Below the pieces are notes generated by a model that searched no databases, was not told the origin of the DNA, and was given only the letters and a program-made list of their open reading frames with translations. The position numbers and the translations under genes are program-made. A stretch of 64,000 nt of DNA from Cellvibrionaceae bacterium (GTDB lineage Bacteria > Pseudomonadota > Gammaproteobacteria > Pseudomonadales > Cellvibrionaceae), in contig JAOXRT010000083.1 in assembly GCA_025800365.1 (NCBI GenBank), forward strand, positions 1-64,000. Reading direction: 5' to 3'. This document shows positions 29,039 to 39,030 of the stretch, in pieces (positions within the stretch are counted from its first letter, which is position 1; each line of letters starts with the position of its first letter).

Positions 29039-30775
29039 ATGCGTGGCGAATTACAAAGTATTATTGCCGAGAAGTCGGTAAATAGTTTATTCCAACCGAT
29101 CATAGATAAAGCAAGTGGTGAAATATTTGCCTATGAGGCATTGAGCCGCGGCCCATCAGATAGCGTTTTACACTCCCCTACCCAACTGATTGAGCAAGCT
29201 CAACAACATGGGCTTTTAGCGGCTATCGAGCATCTATGTCGACAAAGGGCTATTGAACGATTCTGTGATTTATCTTTACCGGGAAAACTATTTCTCAATG
29301 TTTCCCCGCAAACCATTCAACAAGTTGATCATCAACAGGGAAGAACCTTAGAACTGCTCGCAGAATACGATATTAGTCCAGAGCAGATCGTTATCGAGCT
29401 AACTGAACAACACCCGGGCAGCGACGAAGGCGCTGTTATTAAAGCACTGCAATACTATCAGGAAATGGGTTTTGCAATAGCCTTAGATGATCTTGGTGCG
29501 GGCTATTCATCCCTACGATTATGGTCACAAGTTAAACCTGAATTTGTCAAAATTGATCGTCATTTTATCGAAGGCATAGAAGCTGATCCTACCAAGCAGG
29601 AGTTTGTACGCTCTTTTGTTGAAATAGCACAATCCATGCATTGTAAAGTTATTGCTGAAGGGGTAGAAACGGAATCGGAGTTTGAGTACCTATGCCAGTT
29701 AAAAGTGGATTATTTGCAAGGCTATTTTTTCTGCCGCCCCAATGCACGACCACCTACGACCATTCGCCTTAGCCGTGTCGTTCGCTCACATGCCGAAAGG
29801 CGCAATGGACATGGAGTTTATGCTCGCAATCTTGCAATACACTCAATCAATGTCAAAGAAGAAAACACGGTTGAGGAAACCGTACAGCTGTTTCTGAACC
29901 GCCCCAGCATTAACTCCATCGCTGTAGTAAAAGATAAAAAAGTGGTAGGCATAGCAAATAGAAGTCGCCTGCAAGGCCTTCTGGCAAAGCCTTTTGGCCG
30001 AGACCTTTACGCCAGCCGATTGATATCCTCCGTTATGGAAAAAGCTCCACTCATTGTCGACGCACAACTTAGCATTGAGCAGGTTAGTCGTATGGTTACC
30101 TCTAGGGCCAGATACCACCAAGAGGATGACTTTGTTATCTGTGATCAAGGGGAATTTTTGGGAATTGGTCACGTTATCGATCTCCTCAAACAGGTTACCG
30201 AACTGCAACTTAAGCAGGCCCGCCACGCCAACCCTCTTACCCAGTTACCTGGACTAATCCCCATTAACGATTGCATGGAGCAACTGCTCGTGGGCCAGCG
30301 TAATTTTGTGGTTTGTCATTTCGACATAGATAACTTTAAACCGTTTAACGATGTTTATGGCTTTTCGAAAGGCGATGAAGTTATTTTAGCCTTAGGGCAA
30401 AGCTTGAAAAGTCACGCCGATAACGCCAGCGATACTGTGGGCCATATTGGCGGGGATGATTTTGTAGTGCTATGGAATAGTGAGGACTGGAAGGAGCGAC
30501 TTAAACAGGTAGGCCAAAGTTTTAGCAACATCAGCCGTGATTTATATTTGCCAGAGCATGTTCAGGACGGAGGTTTTGAATGCAAAGACCGCTACGATGA
30601 AACTCGCTTTTTCCCGTTGACGAGTATTTCCGTGGCCGCCTTGGAAGTAGAAACCAATCAGTTCAATAATGCCTTTGAAATATCTAGCGCCCTGTCCCCC
30701 CTGAAAGCAGCCGCTAAACAAGTGGCTGGCAACTCCCTAGTTATTAATCAAGCGGGAAATGCCCAGCAATTATAA
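29039..30775 (+). CDS. Cyclic di-GMP protein, EAL-CBS-GGDEF
   Basis: Cytosolic protein of 578 residues with no membrane segment. The phosphodiesterase domain is first (~10-245): YEALSRG (EAL motif), NVSPQTI, IELTEQ, DDLGAGYSSL, KIDRHF, AEGVETE and LQGYFF are all present, so it looks catalytically complete. A CBS pair follows (~262-390). The C-terminal domain (~395-560) is GGDEF-type, with FDIDNFKPFNDVYG and the signature GGDDF; no inhibitory RxxD site is seen. CBS domains often bind adenine nucleotides, so it may link energy state to c-di-GMP. Net activity cannot be assigned. ATG at 29039; a hairpin (30775-30795) follows. Confidence 0.92.
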   Translation: MRGELQSIIAEKSVNSLFQPIIDKASGEIFAYEALSRGPSDSVLHSPTQLIEQAQQHGLLAAIEHLCRQRAIERFCDLSLPGKLFLNVSPQTIQQVDHQQGRTLELLAEYDISPEQIVIELTEQHPGSDEGAVIKALQYYQEMGFAIALDDLGAGYSSLRLWSQVKPEFVKIDRHFIEGIEADPTKQEFVRSFVEIAQSMHCKVIAEGVETESEFEYLCQLKVDYLQGYFFCRPNARPPTTIRLSRVVRSHAERRNGHGVYARNLAIHSINVKEENTVEETVQLFLNRPSINSIAVVKDKKVVGIANRSRLQGLLAKPFGRDLYASRLISSVMEKAPLIVDAQLSIEQVSRMVTSRARYHQEDDFVICDQGEFLGIGHVIDLLKQVTELQLKQARHANPLTQLPGLIPINDCMEQLLVGQRNFVVCHFDIDNFKPFNDVYGFSKGDEVILALGQSLKSHADNASDTVGHIGGDDFVVLWNSEDWKERLKQVGQSFSNISRDLYLPEHVQDGGFECKDRYDETRFFPLTSISVAALEVETNQFNNAFEISSALSPLKAAAKQVAGNSLVINQAGNAQQL

Positions 30776-30795
30776 GAGGCCATTTACAAGCCTCT
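30775..30795 (+). terminator. Short hairpin after the EAL-CBS-GGDEF gene
   Basis: AGAGGC (30775-30780) pairs with GCCTCT (30790-30795), loop 9 nt, immediately after the stop. No T-run, so a weak terminator at best. Confidence 0.35.
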
Positions 30796-30848
30796 ACCAC
30801 CTTTTAAGCCCCTATCACTTTTAAGCCACTGCCACTCTATGCTAATGC

Positions 30849-32183
30849 TCAGCGCAGACAGTCGGCGACATTAAAAGCAAGCTCCAATACCTGCTGAGCA
30901 TTTAGGCGTGGGTCACACTGGGAGCGATAGCAGTTTTCAAGATCTGCTTCACTAACATGGTAGCTTCCGCCTAGACATTCGGTAACATGAGCTCCTGTCA
31001 TCTCCAAATGCACACCGCCAGGATGCTGTCCCTCAGCTTCAAGCACCTTAAAGAAATTTTGAATTTCTTTTAAAATCTCATCAAATGAGCGGGTTTTAAA
31101 ACCATTCCCAGAGGTTACTGTATTACCATGCATTGGATCGCTGGACCACACTACCGACCGCCCTTCACTAGCAACCCTAGCTGCTAAGTCTGGTAGCTTC
31201 TCGGCTATTTTGCTGGCCCCCATACGGGTGATGAGGGTTAATCTCCCCGCTTCATTTTCGGGGTTTAATCGATCAATCAAACGAATCAAATCATCAGCCT
31301 CGACGCTTGGACCAACTTTAACGCCGATTGGATTTTGAATGCCTCTCATATATTCAATATGGGCGCCATCGAGTTGGCGTGTACGCTCACCAATCCAAAG
31401 CATATGCGCAGCACAGTTGTACCACCGCCCGCTAAAACTGTCTTGTCGAGTTAAGGCCTGCTCATAATTAAGCAATAAAGCCTCATGGGACGTATAAAGA
31501 TCGGTTCTGGCTAAGGCTGGGTGAGTTTCACTGCTAACTCCACACACCTCCATAAAGTCCAAGGTATCCTGAATACGTCCCGCCAATTCCTGATAGCGAG
31601 CACACTGCTCATTGCCTTCAACAAAATCTAAATTCCAACGGCTAACCTGGTGAAGATCCGCCATGCCACCTTGCACCATGGAGCGAAGCAGATTCAATGT
31701 TGCTGTCGATTGATGGTAGGCCTTAAGTAAACGCTCAGGATCAGGTGTTCTTGCGTCTGCGGTAAATTCTGTCGCATTAATAATGTCACCGCGATAACTA
31801 TCAAGACTTACACCGTCACGCTGTTCCGTATCCGAAGACCTTGGCTTGGCAAACTGCCCAGCGATGCGCCCTACTTTTACCACCGGCTTTCGACCGGCAT
31901 AGGTCAGCACTATTGCCATCTGCAATATAACTTTCAGGGTATCGCGGATTTGATTCGCGGAAAAATCCCGAAACGACTCTGCACAATCTCCGCCTTGTAA
32001 TAAAAAGGCCTTACCATTGGCAACATCGGCTAGTTGCTGCTTTAAACGTTCAGATTCCTTGGCAAAGACCAAAGGTGGCTGCTGCGCTATCTGCTCTAGC
32101 ACCGCCTTATGGGCATCGGGCTCGGGGTATGTGGGTTGTTGCAGAATTGGGAATTGCTGCCAACTGTTTGGGGACCAATTCAT
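30849..32183 (-). CDS. Class II 3-deoxy-7-phosphoheptulonate (DAHP) synthase
   Basis: Condenses phosphoenolpyruvate and erythrose-4-phosphate to DAHP, the first step of the shikimate pathway. The 444 residues and the motifs [51 protein letters not shown] and [11 protein letters not shown] identify the plant-like type II family, unrelated in sequence to E. coli AroF/G/H. No chorismate mutase is fused. ATG at 32183. A rhodanese gene lies upstream on the same strand, 112 bp away. It supplies the route served by aroC, aroA, tyrA and pheA elsewhere in the window. Confidence 0.96.
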   Translation of the reverse strand: MNWSPNSWQQFPILQQPTYPEPDAHKAVLEQIAQQPPLVFAKESERLKQQLADVANGKAFLLQGGDCAESFRDFSANQIRDTLKVILQMAIVLTYAGRKPVVKVGRIAGQFAKPRSSDTEQRDGVSLDSYRGDIINATEFTADARTPDPERLLKAYHQSTATLNLLRSMVQGGMADLHQVSRWNLDFVEGNEQCARYQELAGRIQDTLDFMEVCGVSSETHPALARTDLYTSHEALLLNYEQALTRQDSFSGRWYNCAAHMLWIGERTRQLDGAHIEYMRGIQNPIGVKVGPSVEADDLIRLIDRLNPENEAGRLTLITRMGASKIAEKLPDLAARVASEGRSVVWSSDPMHGNTVTSGNGFKTRSFDEILKEIQNFFKVLEAEGQHPGGVHLEMTGAHVTECLGGSYHVSEADLENCYRSQCDPRLNAQQVLELAFNVADCLR

Positions 32184-32295
32184 GAATGCGGTTCCAGCTA
32201 ATCAAATAAACAAAGGCTGGGATTGTACCGCATTCGAAGCGGCTGCAAAGCGCTATTTAATTTACCCATAAAGTGTCTTTGCAATCGCTTCAGTA

Positions 32296-32643
32296 CTACT
32301 TTTGATTTTCACAAACTGTATCAATCGCGCAAGTAATTACCGTTACGTTTTGGTAACCCAATCGCTTTAGTTGCTCAGCGGCAAGGGTAGCGCGAGCACC
32401 TGAAGCACAATGAATGTAGATAGTCTGGGATGGATCAGGATGGCTGGCTGACAATTTCATCTCCAAGACCCCTCTTGGGATATGTACAGAATTTGGTGCC
32501 GGTTTCTCAGCAACTTCAGCGGCTTCGCGCACATCGATAACGATACCATCGTTATCACTTTGCTCAGCAAAAGCTTCCTCAGCGCTTAAGCAACGTAGCT
32601 CTTGTCTAGCCTCGCTGACTAATTCAGGTATTGGGCGCAACAT
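32296..32643 (-). CDS. Rhodanese-like domain protein
   Basis: Single-domain rhodanese of 115 residues. The catalytic Cys79 is in the loop CASGARA, of the length typical for small sulfurtransferases, and IVIDVREAAEVAEKPAPNS (residues 34-52) is the rhodanese N-terminal motif; HIPRGVLEM follows. Probably transfers sulfane sulfur in the cytosol; acceptor unknown. GAGGAAACACT precedes the ATG at 32643. No signal peptide. Unlike the glpE gene at 50.5 kb, it lacks the CYHGNSS loop. Confidence 0.88.
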   Translation of the reverse strand: MLRPIPELVSEARQELRCLSAEEAFAEQSDNDGIVIDVREAAEVAEKPAPNSVHIPRGVLEMKLSASHPDPSQTIYIHCASGARATLAAEQLKRLGYQNVTVITCAIDTVCENQK

Positions 32644-32707
32644 AGTGTTTCCTCAAACTAAACCATAAAACACTATATTAGCTTAACCTTATATTACTTT
32701 AAAGGGC

Positions 32708-33769
32708 CTAATTACAATACTCTGAAGATTTGCTGGTGATCTGCTTAATGAGAGCTCGTGGCGCCCACCAACAAAGATTGTGAAAGCTTGGCTCACTCTC
32801 AAGAAAAGGGTTTTTTAAAATGAACAGTTTAGGCTGTCTACTTTCAAGCCAATCAATCTCCTCTTGGAAATGCTTTTTAAACAAGCTTCGCATAGAACCG
32901 TCTTGCATACTTCTGTAAAAGCCGTAATTGATGCGCTCCATTATCCATTGGTAATCCTTATGCATATAAAGATAGATGGGATATGGGTAATACCAAGCAT
33001 ATTCTTCAAACACCTGGATATCAGGAAAACGGCCTTGCCAATACTGCTCTTCTGTAAAAATTTGATTTAAACCTCTAGGGATAGCATCAAAGCGATCCGC
33101 CTCCAACATTGGAAACAGATTACTGTAGTGAGGCGTACCCACTAAGGTTAAGTTATTCGCTTCTAATATGGAGTAATCTCGCCAATGCTGGCCAAAGCCT
33201 ACGCGCAGCCTTGCCCGAATGTCTTCTATAGATTGAATAGCTGAAAGCTTTGCTAAATTCTTTTGGTGGCTCAGCAACAATCTAAAACCCATTAAGCCAG
33301 CAACTAAATTACTATCCGTACGGATCAACTCTGGGATTTGATATTGGCGGTGCTCAGACAAGGTCGCAAACATCGGAAATTGTCCATTGCGAATGACCGA
33401 TACCGCACGCTGCTGGGTTAGTGGCTGAGTCCAAGGCCGTAAACGCAGACTAGGCCTCTCTTTACTTGTATAGCTTAAGATTAAGGCCATGGCATCAGTA
33501 CGGAATTGATGGCGTACGTGGGTTTGAAAATACCAAAGGTCTACGACTTCTGATCGCGAGCTTGAGGTTTGAGAAGATGCCGTTTGGGACGTGCCCGTTT
33601 GAGATATAGCCGAGCGAGACTTGGCGGCTTGGGCGTGGAGTTCGACAGAGCCAAACACACCACAAACAGCGCTCAGTGTGAGAGCGAGGACAAAGTGAGA
33701 CAGCCGAAAAAATGAAACTTGCCTAAACAATGTGATATTCCTCAAGGTTATAGACAGCCCGTCGTCCAT
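32708..33769 (-). CDS. Periplasmic solute-binding-like protein
   Basis: Exported protein of 353 residues. A signal region (~20-48, HFVLALTLSAVCGVFG then LHAQA) follows an N-terminal extension of ~20 residues. Residues ~49-75 form a Ser/Thr/Gln linker containing three five-residue repeats (SQTxx). The remainder reads like the type II periplasmic-binding fold of amino-acid-type receptors (AGLMGFRLLLSHQ, IEDIRARLRVGFGQ, LFPMLEADRFDAIPRG, SMQDGSMRSLFKKHF). No permease gene is adjacent, so it may be a stand-alone receptor or sensor partner. Substrate unknown. ATG at 33769. Confidence 0.7.
   Translation of the reverse strand: MDDGLSITLRNITLFRQVSFFRLSHFVLALTLSAVCGVFGSVELHAQAAKSRSAISQTGTSQTASSQTSSSRSEVVDLWYFQTHVRHQFRTDAMALILSYTSKERPSLRLRPWTQPLTQQRAVSVIRNGQFPMFATLSEHRQYQIPELIRTDSNLVAGLMGFRLLLSHQKNLAKLSAIQSIEDIRARLRVGFGQHWRDYSILEANNLTLVGTPHYSNLFPMLEADRFDAIPRGLNQIFTEEQYWQGRFPDIQVFEEYAWYYPYPIYLYMHKDYQWIMERINYGFYRSMQDGSMRSLFKKHFQEEIDWLESRQPKLFILKNPFLESEPSFHNLCWWAPRALIKQITSKSSEYCN
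33568..33612 (-). repeat. Three 15-bp tandem repeats inside the solute-binding-like gene
   Basis: Imperfect units at 33568-33582, 33583-33597 and 33598-33612, each starting TTTG on the plus strand, encode three SQTxx pentapeptides in the linker after the signal peptide. The copy number could vary by slippage without breaking the frame. Confidence 0.7.
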
Positions 33770-33850
33770 ACATCAAGGCAATATTCTATAGCTAGCGTGC
33801 TACACAAACCAGAGTTTGTTCCAAAGATCGCTAACTTGTAAAGCAAAAAC

Positions 33851-33878
33851 AAAAAAGGCGGGCTAAGCCCGCCTTTTT
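33851..33878 (-). terminator. Intrinsic terminator after sucD
   Basis: GGCGGGC and GCCCGCC form a perfect stem around a short loop (taa), flanked by an A-run and a T-run. It is 16 bp past the sucD stop and would end the suc transcript. Confidence 0.9.
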
Positions 33879-33893
33879 AAGCAATAAAAGTGC

Positions 33894-34766
33894 TTACCAA
33901 CCGGTAATTTCTTTCAATGCTTCACCGATATCCGCCAAAGAACGAACGGTTTTAACACCCGCGTCCTGTAGAGCAGCGAACTTCTCATCAGCAGTACCTT
34001 TACCACCAGAGATAATCGCACCGGCGTGGCCCATACGCTTACCTGGAGGCGCAGTAACACCCGCGATGTAAGAAACAACTGGCTTAGTTACATTCTCTTT
34101 AATGTAAGCTGCGGCTTCTTCTTCGGCTGTACCACCGATCTCACCGATCATAACGATCGCTTCGGTCTTATCATCGTTTTGGAACATTTCCAAAATGTCG
34201 ATGAAGTTAGAACCTGGAATTGGGTCACCACCGATACCAACACAGGTAGACTGACCGTAGCCGAAGTCGGTAGTTTGCTTAACCGCTTCATAAGTCAAAG
34301 TACCAGAGCGAGATACGATGCCGACTTTACCTGGCAAGTGAATGTGACCTGGCATAATACCAATCTTGCATTCGCCTGGAGTGATAACACCTGGGCAGTT
34401 AGGGCCGATCAAACGTACGCCCAACTCGTCACACTTAACTTTAGCGTCAAGCATGTCTAGGGTAGGAATACCTTCGGTGATACATACGATCAACTTAACG
34501 CCAGAGTGAGCCGCTTCCAAGATAGAATCTTTACAGAATGGCGCCGGTACGTAGATTACAGAGGCATCAGCACCAGTAGCTTCAACCGCTTCACGCATGG
34601 TGTTAAATACCGGTAGACCAAGGTGAGTCGTGCCACCTTTACCTGGGGTTACACCACCAACCATGTTTGTGCCGTACTCAATCGCTTGCTCAGAGTGGAA
34701 AGTACCCTGAGAGCCAGTGAAACCCTGACACAATACTTTAGTGTTCTTGTCGATTAATACGCTCAT
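33894..34766 (-). CDS. sucD: Succinyl-CoA synthetase alpha subunit SucD
   Basis: Alpha subunit of succinyl-CoA ligase, which makes ATP or GTP from succinyl-CoA in the TCA cycle. The 290 residues are full length. CoA-binding [15 protein letters not shown] is at ~16-30, GPNCPGVI at ~122, and the phosphohistidine is in [12 protein letters not shown] near 247. The ATG at 34766 directly abuts the sucC stop, with GGAGGG inside the sucC end as ribosome-binding site, so translation is probably coupled. Confidence 0.98.
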   Translation of the reverse strand: MSVLIDKNTKVLCQGFTGSQGTFHSEQAIEYGTNMVGGVTPGKGGTTHLGLPVFNTMREAVEATGADASVIYVPAPFCKDSILEAAHSGVKLIVCITEGIPTLDMLDAKVKCDELGVRLIGPNCPGVITPGECKIGIMPGHIHLPGKVGIVSRSGTLTYEAVKQTTDFGYGQSTCVGIGGDPIPGSNFIDILEMFQNDDKTEAIVMIGEIGGTAEEEAAAYIKENVTKPVVSYIAGVTAPPGKRMGHAGAIISGGKGTADEKFAALQDAGVKTVRSLADIGEALKEITGW

Positions 34767-35933
34767 TTATTTGCCCTCCGCAGCTTTTACAACCTGCTGA
34801 GCAGCATCGGTCAAGCTAGTTGCCGCAATGATGTTCAAACCGCTATCGGCTAGAACTTTAGCGCCTAGCTCAGCGTTGTTACCTTCTAGACGTACAACCA
34901 CAGGAACTTTTACGCCTACTTCTTCAACTGCACCGATTACACCTTCAGCAATCAAGTCACAGCGAACGATACCACCGAAGATGTTGATCAAAACAGCTTC
35001 AACACTTTCGTCAGACAAGATGATCTTGAACGCTTCAACAACACGCTCTTTAGTCGCGCCGCCACCTACGTCAAGGAAGTTTGCAGGTGCACCACCGTGC
35101 AATTTAACGATGTCCATGGTACCCATGGCCAAGCCAGCACCATTCACCATGCAACCAATATTGCCGTCTAGTGCAACGTAGTTTAGCTCCCACTTAGCCG
35201 CATGCGCTTCGCGCTCGTCTTCTTGAGTAGGATCGTGCATTTCTTTGATCTTAGGCTGACGGTACAAAGCGTTAGAATCGATGTTGATCTTACCGTCTAA
35301 GCAGTGCAAGTTACCCTGATCAGTGATTACTAGAGGGTTGATTTCTAGCAATGCGAAATCATGGTCTTGGAACATCTGCGCCAAGCCTAAGAAAATCTTA
35401 GTGAACTGCTTGATTTGATCGCCTTGTAAACCCAACTGGAACGCCAAGTCACGAGCCTGGTATGGCTGTGCGCCTACCAATGGATCAATCTCAGCCTTCA
35501 AGATCTTCTCTGGAGTTTCTTCAGCAACTTTTTCAATCTCTACACCACCTTCGGTGGAGGCCATGAAAACAATGCGACGAGTAGAACGGTCTACTACTGC
35601 ACCCAGGTACAATTCCTGGTCAATATCGGTGCAGGATTCAACCAAAATACGGCTAACAGGCTGACCATTTTCGTCTGTCTGGTAAGTTACCAGGTTGTTG
35701 CCTAACCACTGCTTGGCAAACTCTTCGATTTCCGCTTTGTTATCAACCAGCTTAACACCGCCAGCTTTACCACGGCCACCTGCGTGTACCTGAGCTTTAA
35801 CTACCCACTTATCACCACCGATAATAGCGGCAGCGCCTGCGGCTTCAGCTGGTGTCTCTGCAGCGACACCTTTGGAAACCGGCAAACCGTATTCGGCAAA
35901 CAATTGTTTGGCCTGATACTCATGCAAATTCAT
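34767..35933 (-). CDS. sucC: Succinyl-CoA synthetase beta subunit SucC
   Basis: ATP-grasp beta subunit of succinyl-CoA ligase. The 388 residues are full length. [16 protein letters not shown] is the canonical start; [19 protein letters not shown] (nucleotide binding), LEINPLVIT and [11 protein letters not shown] are seen, and [11 protein letters not shown] near the C-terminus. It precedes sucD with no gap and follows lpd after 265 bp that hold a long palindrome. Confidence 0.98.
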   Translation of the reverse strand: MNLHEYQAKQLFAEYGLPVSKGVAAETPAEAAGAAAIIGGDKWVVKAQVHAGGRGKAGGVKLVDNKAEIEEFAKQWLGNNLVTYQTDENGQPVSRILVESCTDIDQELYLGAVVDRSTRRIVFMASTEGGVEIEKVAEETPEKILKAEIDPLVGAQPYQARDLAFQLGLQGDQIKQFTKIFLGLAQMFQDHDFALLEINPLVITDQGNLHCLDGKINIDSNALYRQPKIKEMHDPTQEDEREAHAAKWELNYVALDGNIGCMVNGAGLAMGTMDIVKLHGGAPANFLDVGGGATKERVVEAFKIILSDESVEAVLINIFGGIVRCDLIAEGVIGAVEEVGVKVPVVVRLEGNNAELGAKVLADSGLNIIAATSLTDAAQQVVKAAEGK

Positions 35934-36147
35934 GATGCTTTTCCGTTAATTGATCCAATGCTGCGAACAGCATATTTCTGTTTATTTAACGCCTGGGCAT
36001 TATTGCCTAGAACGTCCTAATTAAATGCCATATTCGAGCGATTGCTGTTATCTTTTCGTAAACAGAACCGCCTAGCTTTTCCCGCCAAGTTCGAATACGG
36101 CCGGGGACAAGCCCCTCAATTCCTTTTGTTTTGTTGTTATTCCTTTT

Positions 36148-36181
36148 GCCCGTTAAATCAAGTGCACTTAATTTAACGGGC
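36148..36181. repeat. 34-nt near-perfect palindrome between lpd and sucC
   Basis: GCCCGTTAAAT (36148-36158) pairs with ATTTAACGGGC (36171-36181), and the 12-nt centre itself contains the palindrome AAGTGCACTT (36160-36169); only one pair is mismatched. It begins 17 bp downstream of the lpd stop codon. No T-run follows on either strand. Likely an mRNA-stabilising or processing element, or a protein-binding site. Confidence 0.7.
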
Positions 36182-36198
36182 TAATTCCTGCGTCTATA

Positions 36199-37665
<1,467 letters not shown>

Positions 37666-37679
37666 CTAAATATGAAAAA

Positions 37680-37713
37680 GCCCAGTGTGAGGCTTTGCCT
37701 ACTTACACTGGGC
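37680..37713 (-). terminator. Terminator-like hairpin between sucB and lpd
   Basis: On the minus strand the 9-bp stem formed by GCCCAGTGT (37680-37688) and ACACTGGGC (37705-37713) is followed by TTTTT. It lies 20 bp after the sucB stop. As it sits inside the suc gene run, partial termination or attenuation before lpd is expected. Confidence 0.75.
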
Positions 37714-37732
37714 AAGAGTGTTTACAATAAGA

Positions 37733-38947
37733 TTACAGTTCTAACAAGATACGCGCTGGATCCTCCAGCATGTCCTTGATGGCCACCAAAAACTGAACCG
37801 CATCTTTACCATCCACCAAGCGGTGATCGTAAGACAGCGCCAAGTACATCATTGGCAGAATTTTTACTTCACCATTAACCGCCATAGGACGCTCTTGGAT
37901 TTTGTGCATTCCCAAGATTGCTGTTTGTGGTGGGTTAATGATTGGAGTCGACATCAAAGAACCAAACACACCACCATTAGTGATAGAGAAGGTTCCGCCA
38001 GTCATTTCGTCCATGGTTAGCTTGCCTTCGCGAGCGCGCAAACCGAAATCGCGAATCGTGTTTTCTACTTCAGCCAAGCTCATGTGCTCAGCATTACGCA
38101 ATACCGGTACAACCAAACCTTTATCAGTTGAAACCGCAACGCTCACATCTTGGTAACCGTGGTAAACCACATCATCACCATCGATTGAAGCGTTAACCGC
38201 AGGGAAACGACGAAGCGCTTCGGTGGCAGCTTTCACAAAGAAGCCCATAAAGCCAAGACGGGTACCATTATGGCTCTTTTCAAACATATCTTTGTACTTA
38301 GAGCGCAAGGCCATCACTGGCGCCATGTTCACCTCATTAAAGGTGGTCAGCATGGCGGTGCCCTGAGTGGTTTCCATCAAACGCTCAGCAATACGCTTAC
38401 GCATGCGCGTCATTGGTACACGCTTCTCGATACGCTCGCCGGCTGGTAAGTTAATCGCAGCAGCAGGAGCGGCTGCCGCTTTCGCAGCTGGGGCTGGAGC
38501 AGCGGCCGGGGCTGCAGCTGGGGCAGCACTATGGTTAGCAACATCTTCTTTAGTGATGCGACCGTCTTTACCCGTACCTTTTACGGTAGCTAGATCAATA
38601 CCTTTTTCGTCAGCCAACTTGCGAGCTGATGGGCTTGCAATGGCATCACCATCACTGCTTTCTTCTGCAGCTGCAGGAGCAGCAGCGGCCGCCGGTGCTT
38701 CGGCAACCGCGCCAGCTTCAATAATCGCCAGCACATCTTCAGAAACAACAGTGTCGCCTTCGGCTTTCATGATTTCTTTTAAAACACCATCAACCGGAGA
38801 AACCACTTCTTGGGTCACCTTATCGGTTTCAATATCAACGATGGGCTCGTCACGAGCAACTGCTTCACCAGGCTGTTTGTGCCAGGTTGCCACTTCACCG
38901 TCTTGGACAGACTCTGGAAACGTAGGAGTTTTAATTTCAATAGTCAT
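37733..38947 (-). CDS. sucB: 2-oxoglutarate dehydrogenase E2, dihydrolipoyl succinyltransferase SucB
   Basis: Core of the 2-oxoglutarate dehydrogenase complex; moves the succinyl group from lipoamide to CoA. From the ATG at 38947 (AAGGA upstream) the protein has 404 residues; a longer frame would start at TTG and adds a tail unlike the family. Lipoyl domain at ~1-75 with the lipoylated Lys in ETDKVTQEV, Ala/Pro linkers, the E3-binding domain at ~110-145 ([16 protein letters not shown]), and the catalytic domain ending in [13 protein letters not shown] (His near 375). Confidence 0.97.
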   Translation of the reverse strand: MTIEIKTPTFPESVQDGEVATWHKQPGEAVARDEPIVDIETDKVTQEVVSPVDGVLKEIMKAEGDTVVSEDVLAIIEAGAVAEAPAAAAAPAAAEESSDGDAIASPSARKLADEKGIDLATVKGTGKDGRITKEDVANHSAAPAAAPAAAPAPAAKAAAAPAAAINLPAGERIEKRVPMTRMRKRIAERLMETTQGTAMLTTFNEVNMAPVMALRSKYKDMFEKSHNGTRLGFMGFFVKAATEALRRFPAVNASIDGDDVVYHGYQDVSVAVSTDKGLVVPVLRNAEHMSLAEVENTIRDFGLRAREGKLTMDEMTGGTFSITNGGVFGSLMSTPIINPPQTAILGMHKIQERPMAVNGEVKILPMMYLALSYDHRLVDGKDAVQFLVAIKDMLEDPARILLEL

Positions 38948-39030
38948 TGTGTCGTTTTTCCTTCTATGCCAGGGCCCCTGCCCTAGCGCGGTCAATATCT
39001 GGGTTACTAATTAAATTTTTAATCCGAGTG

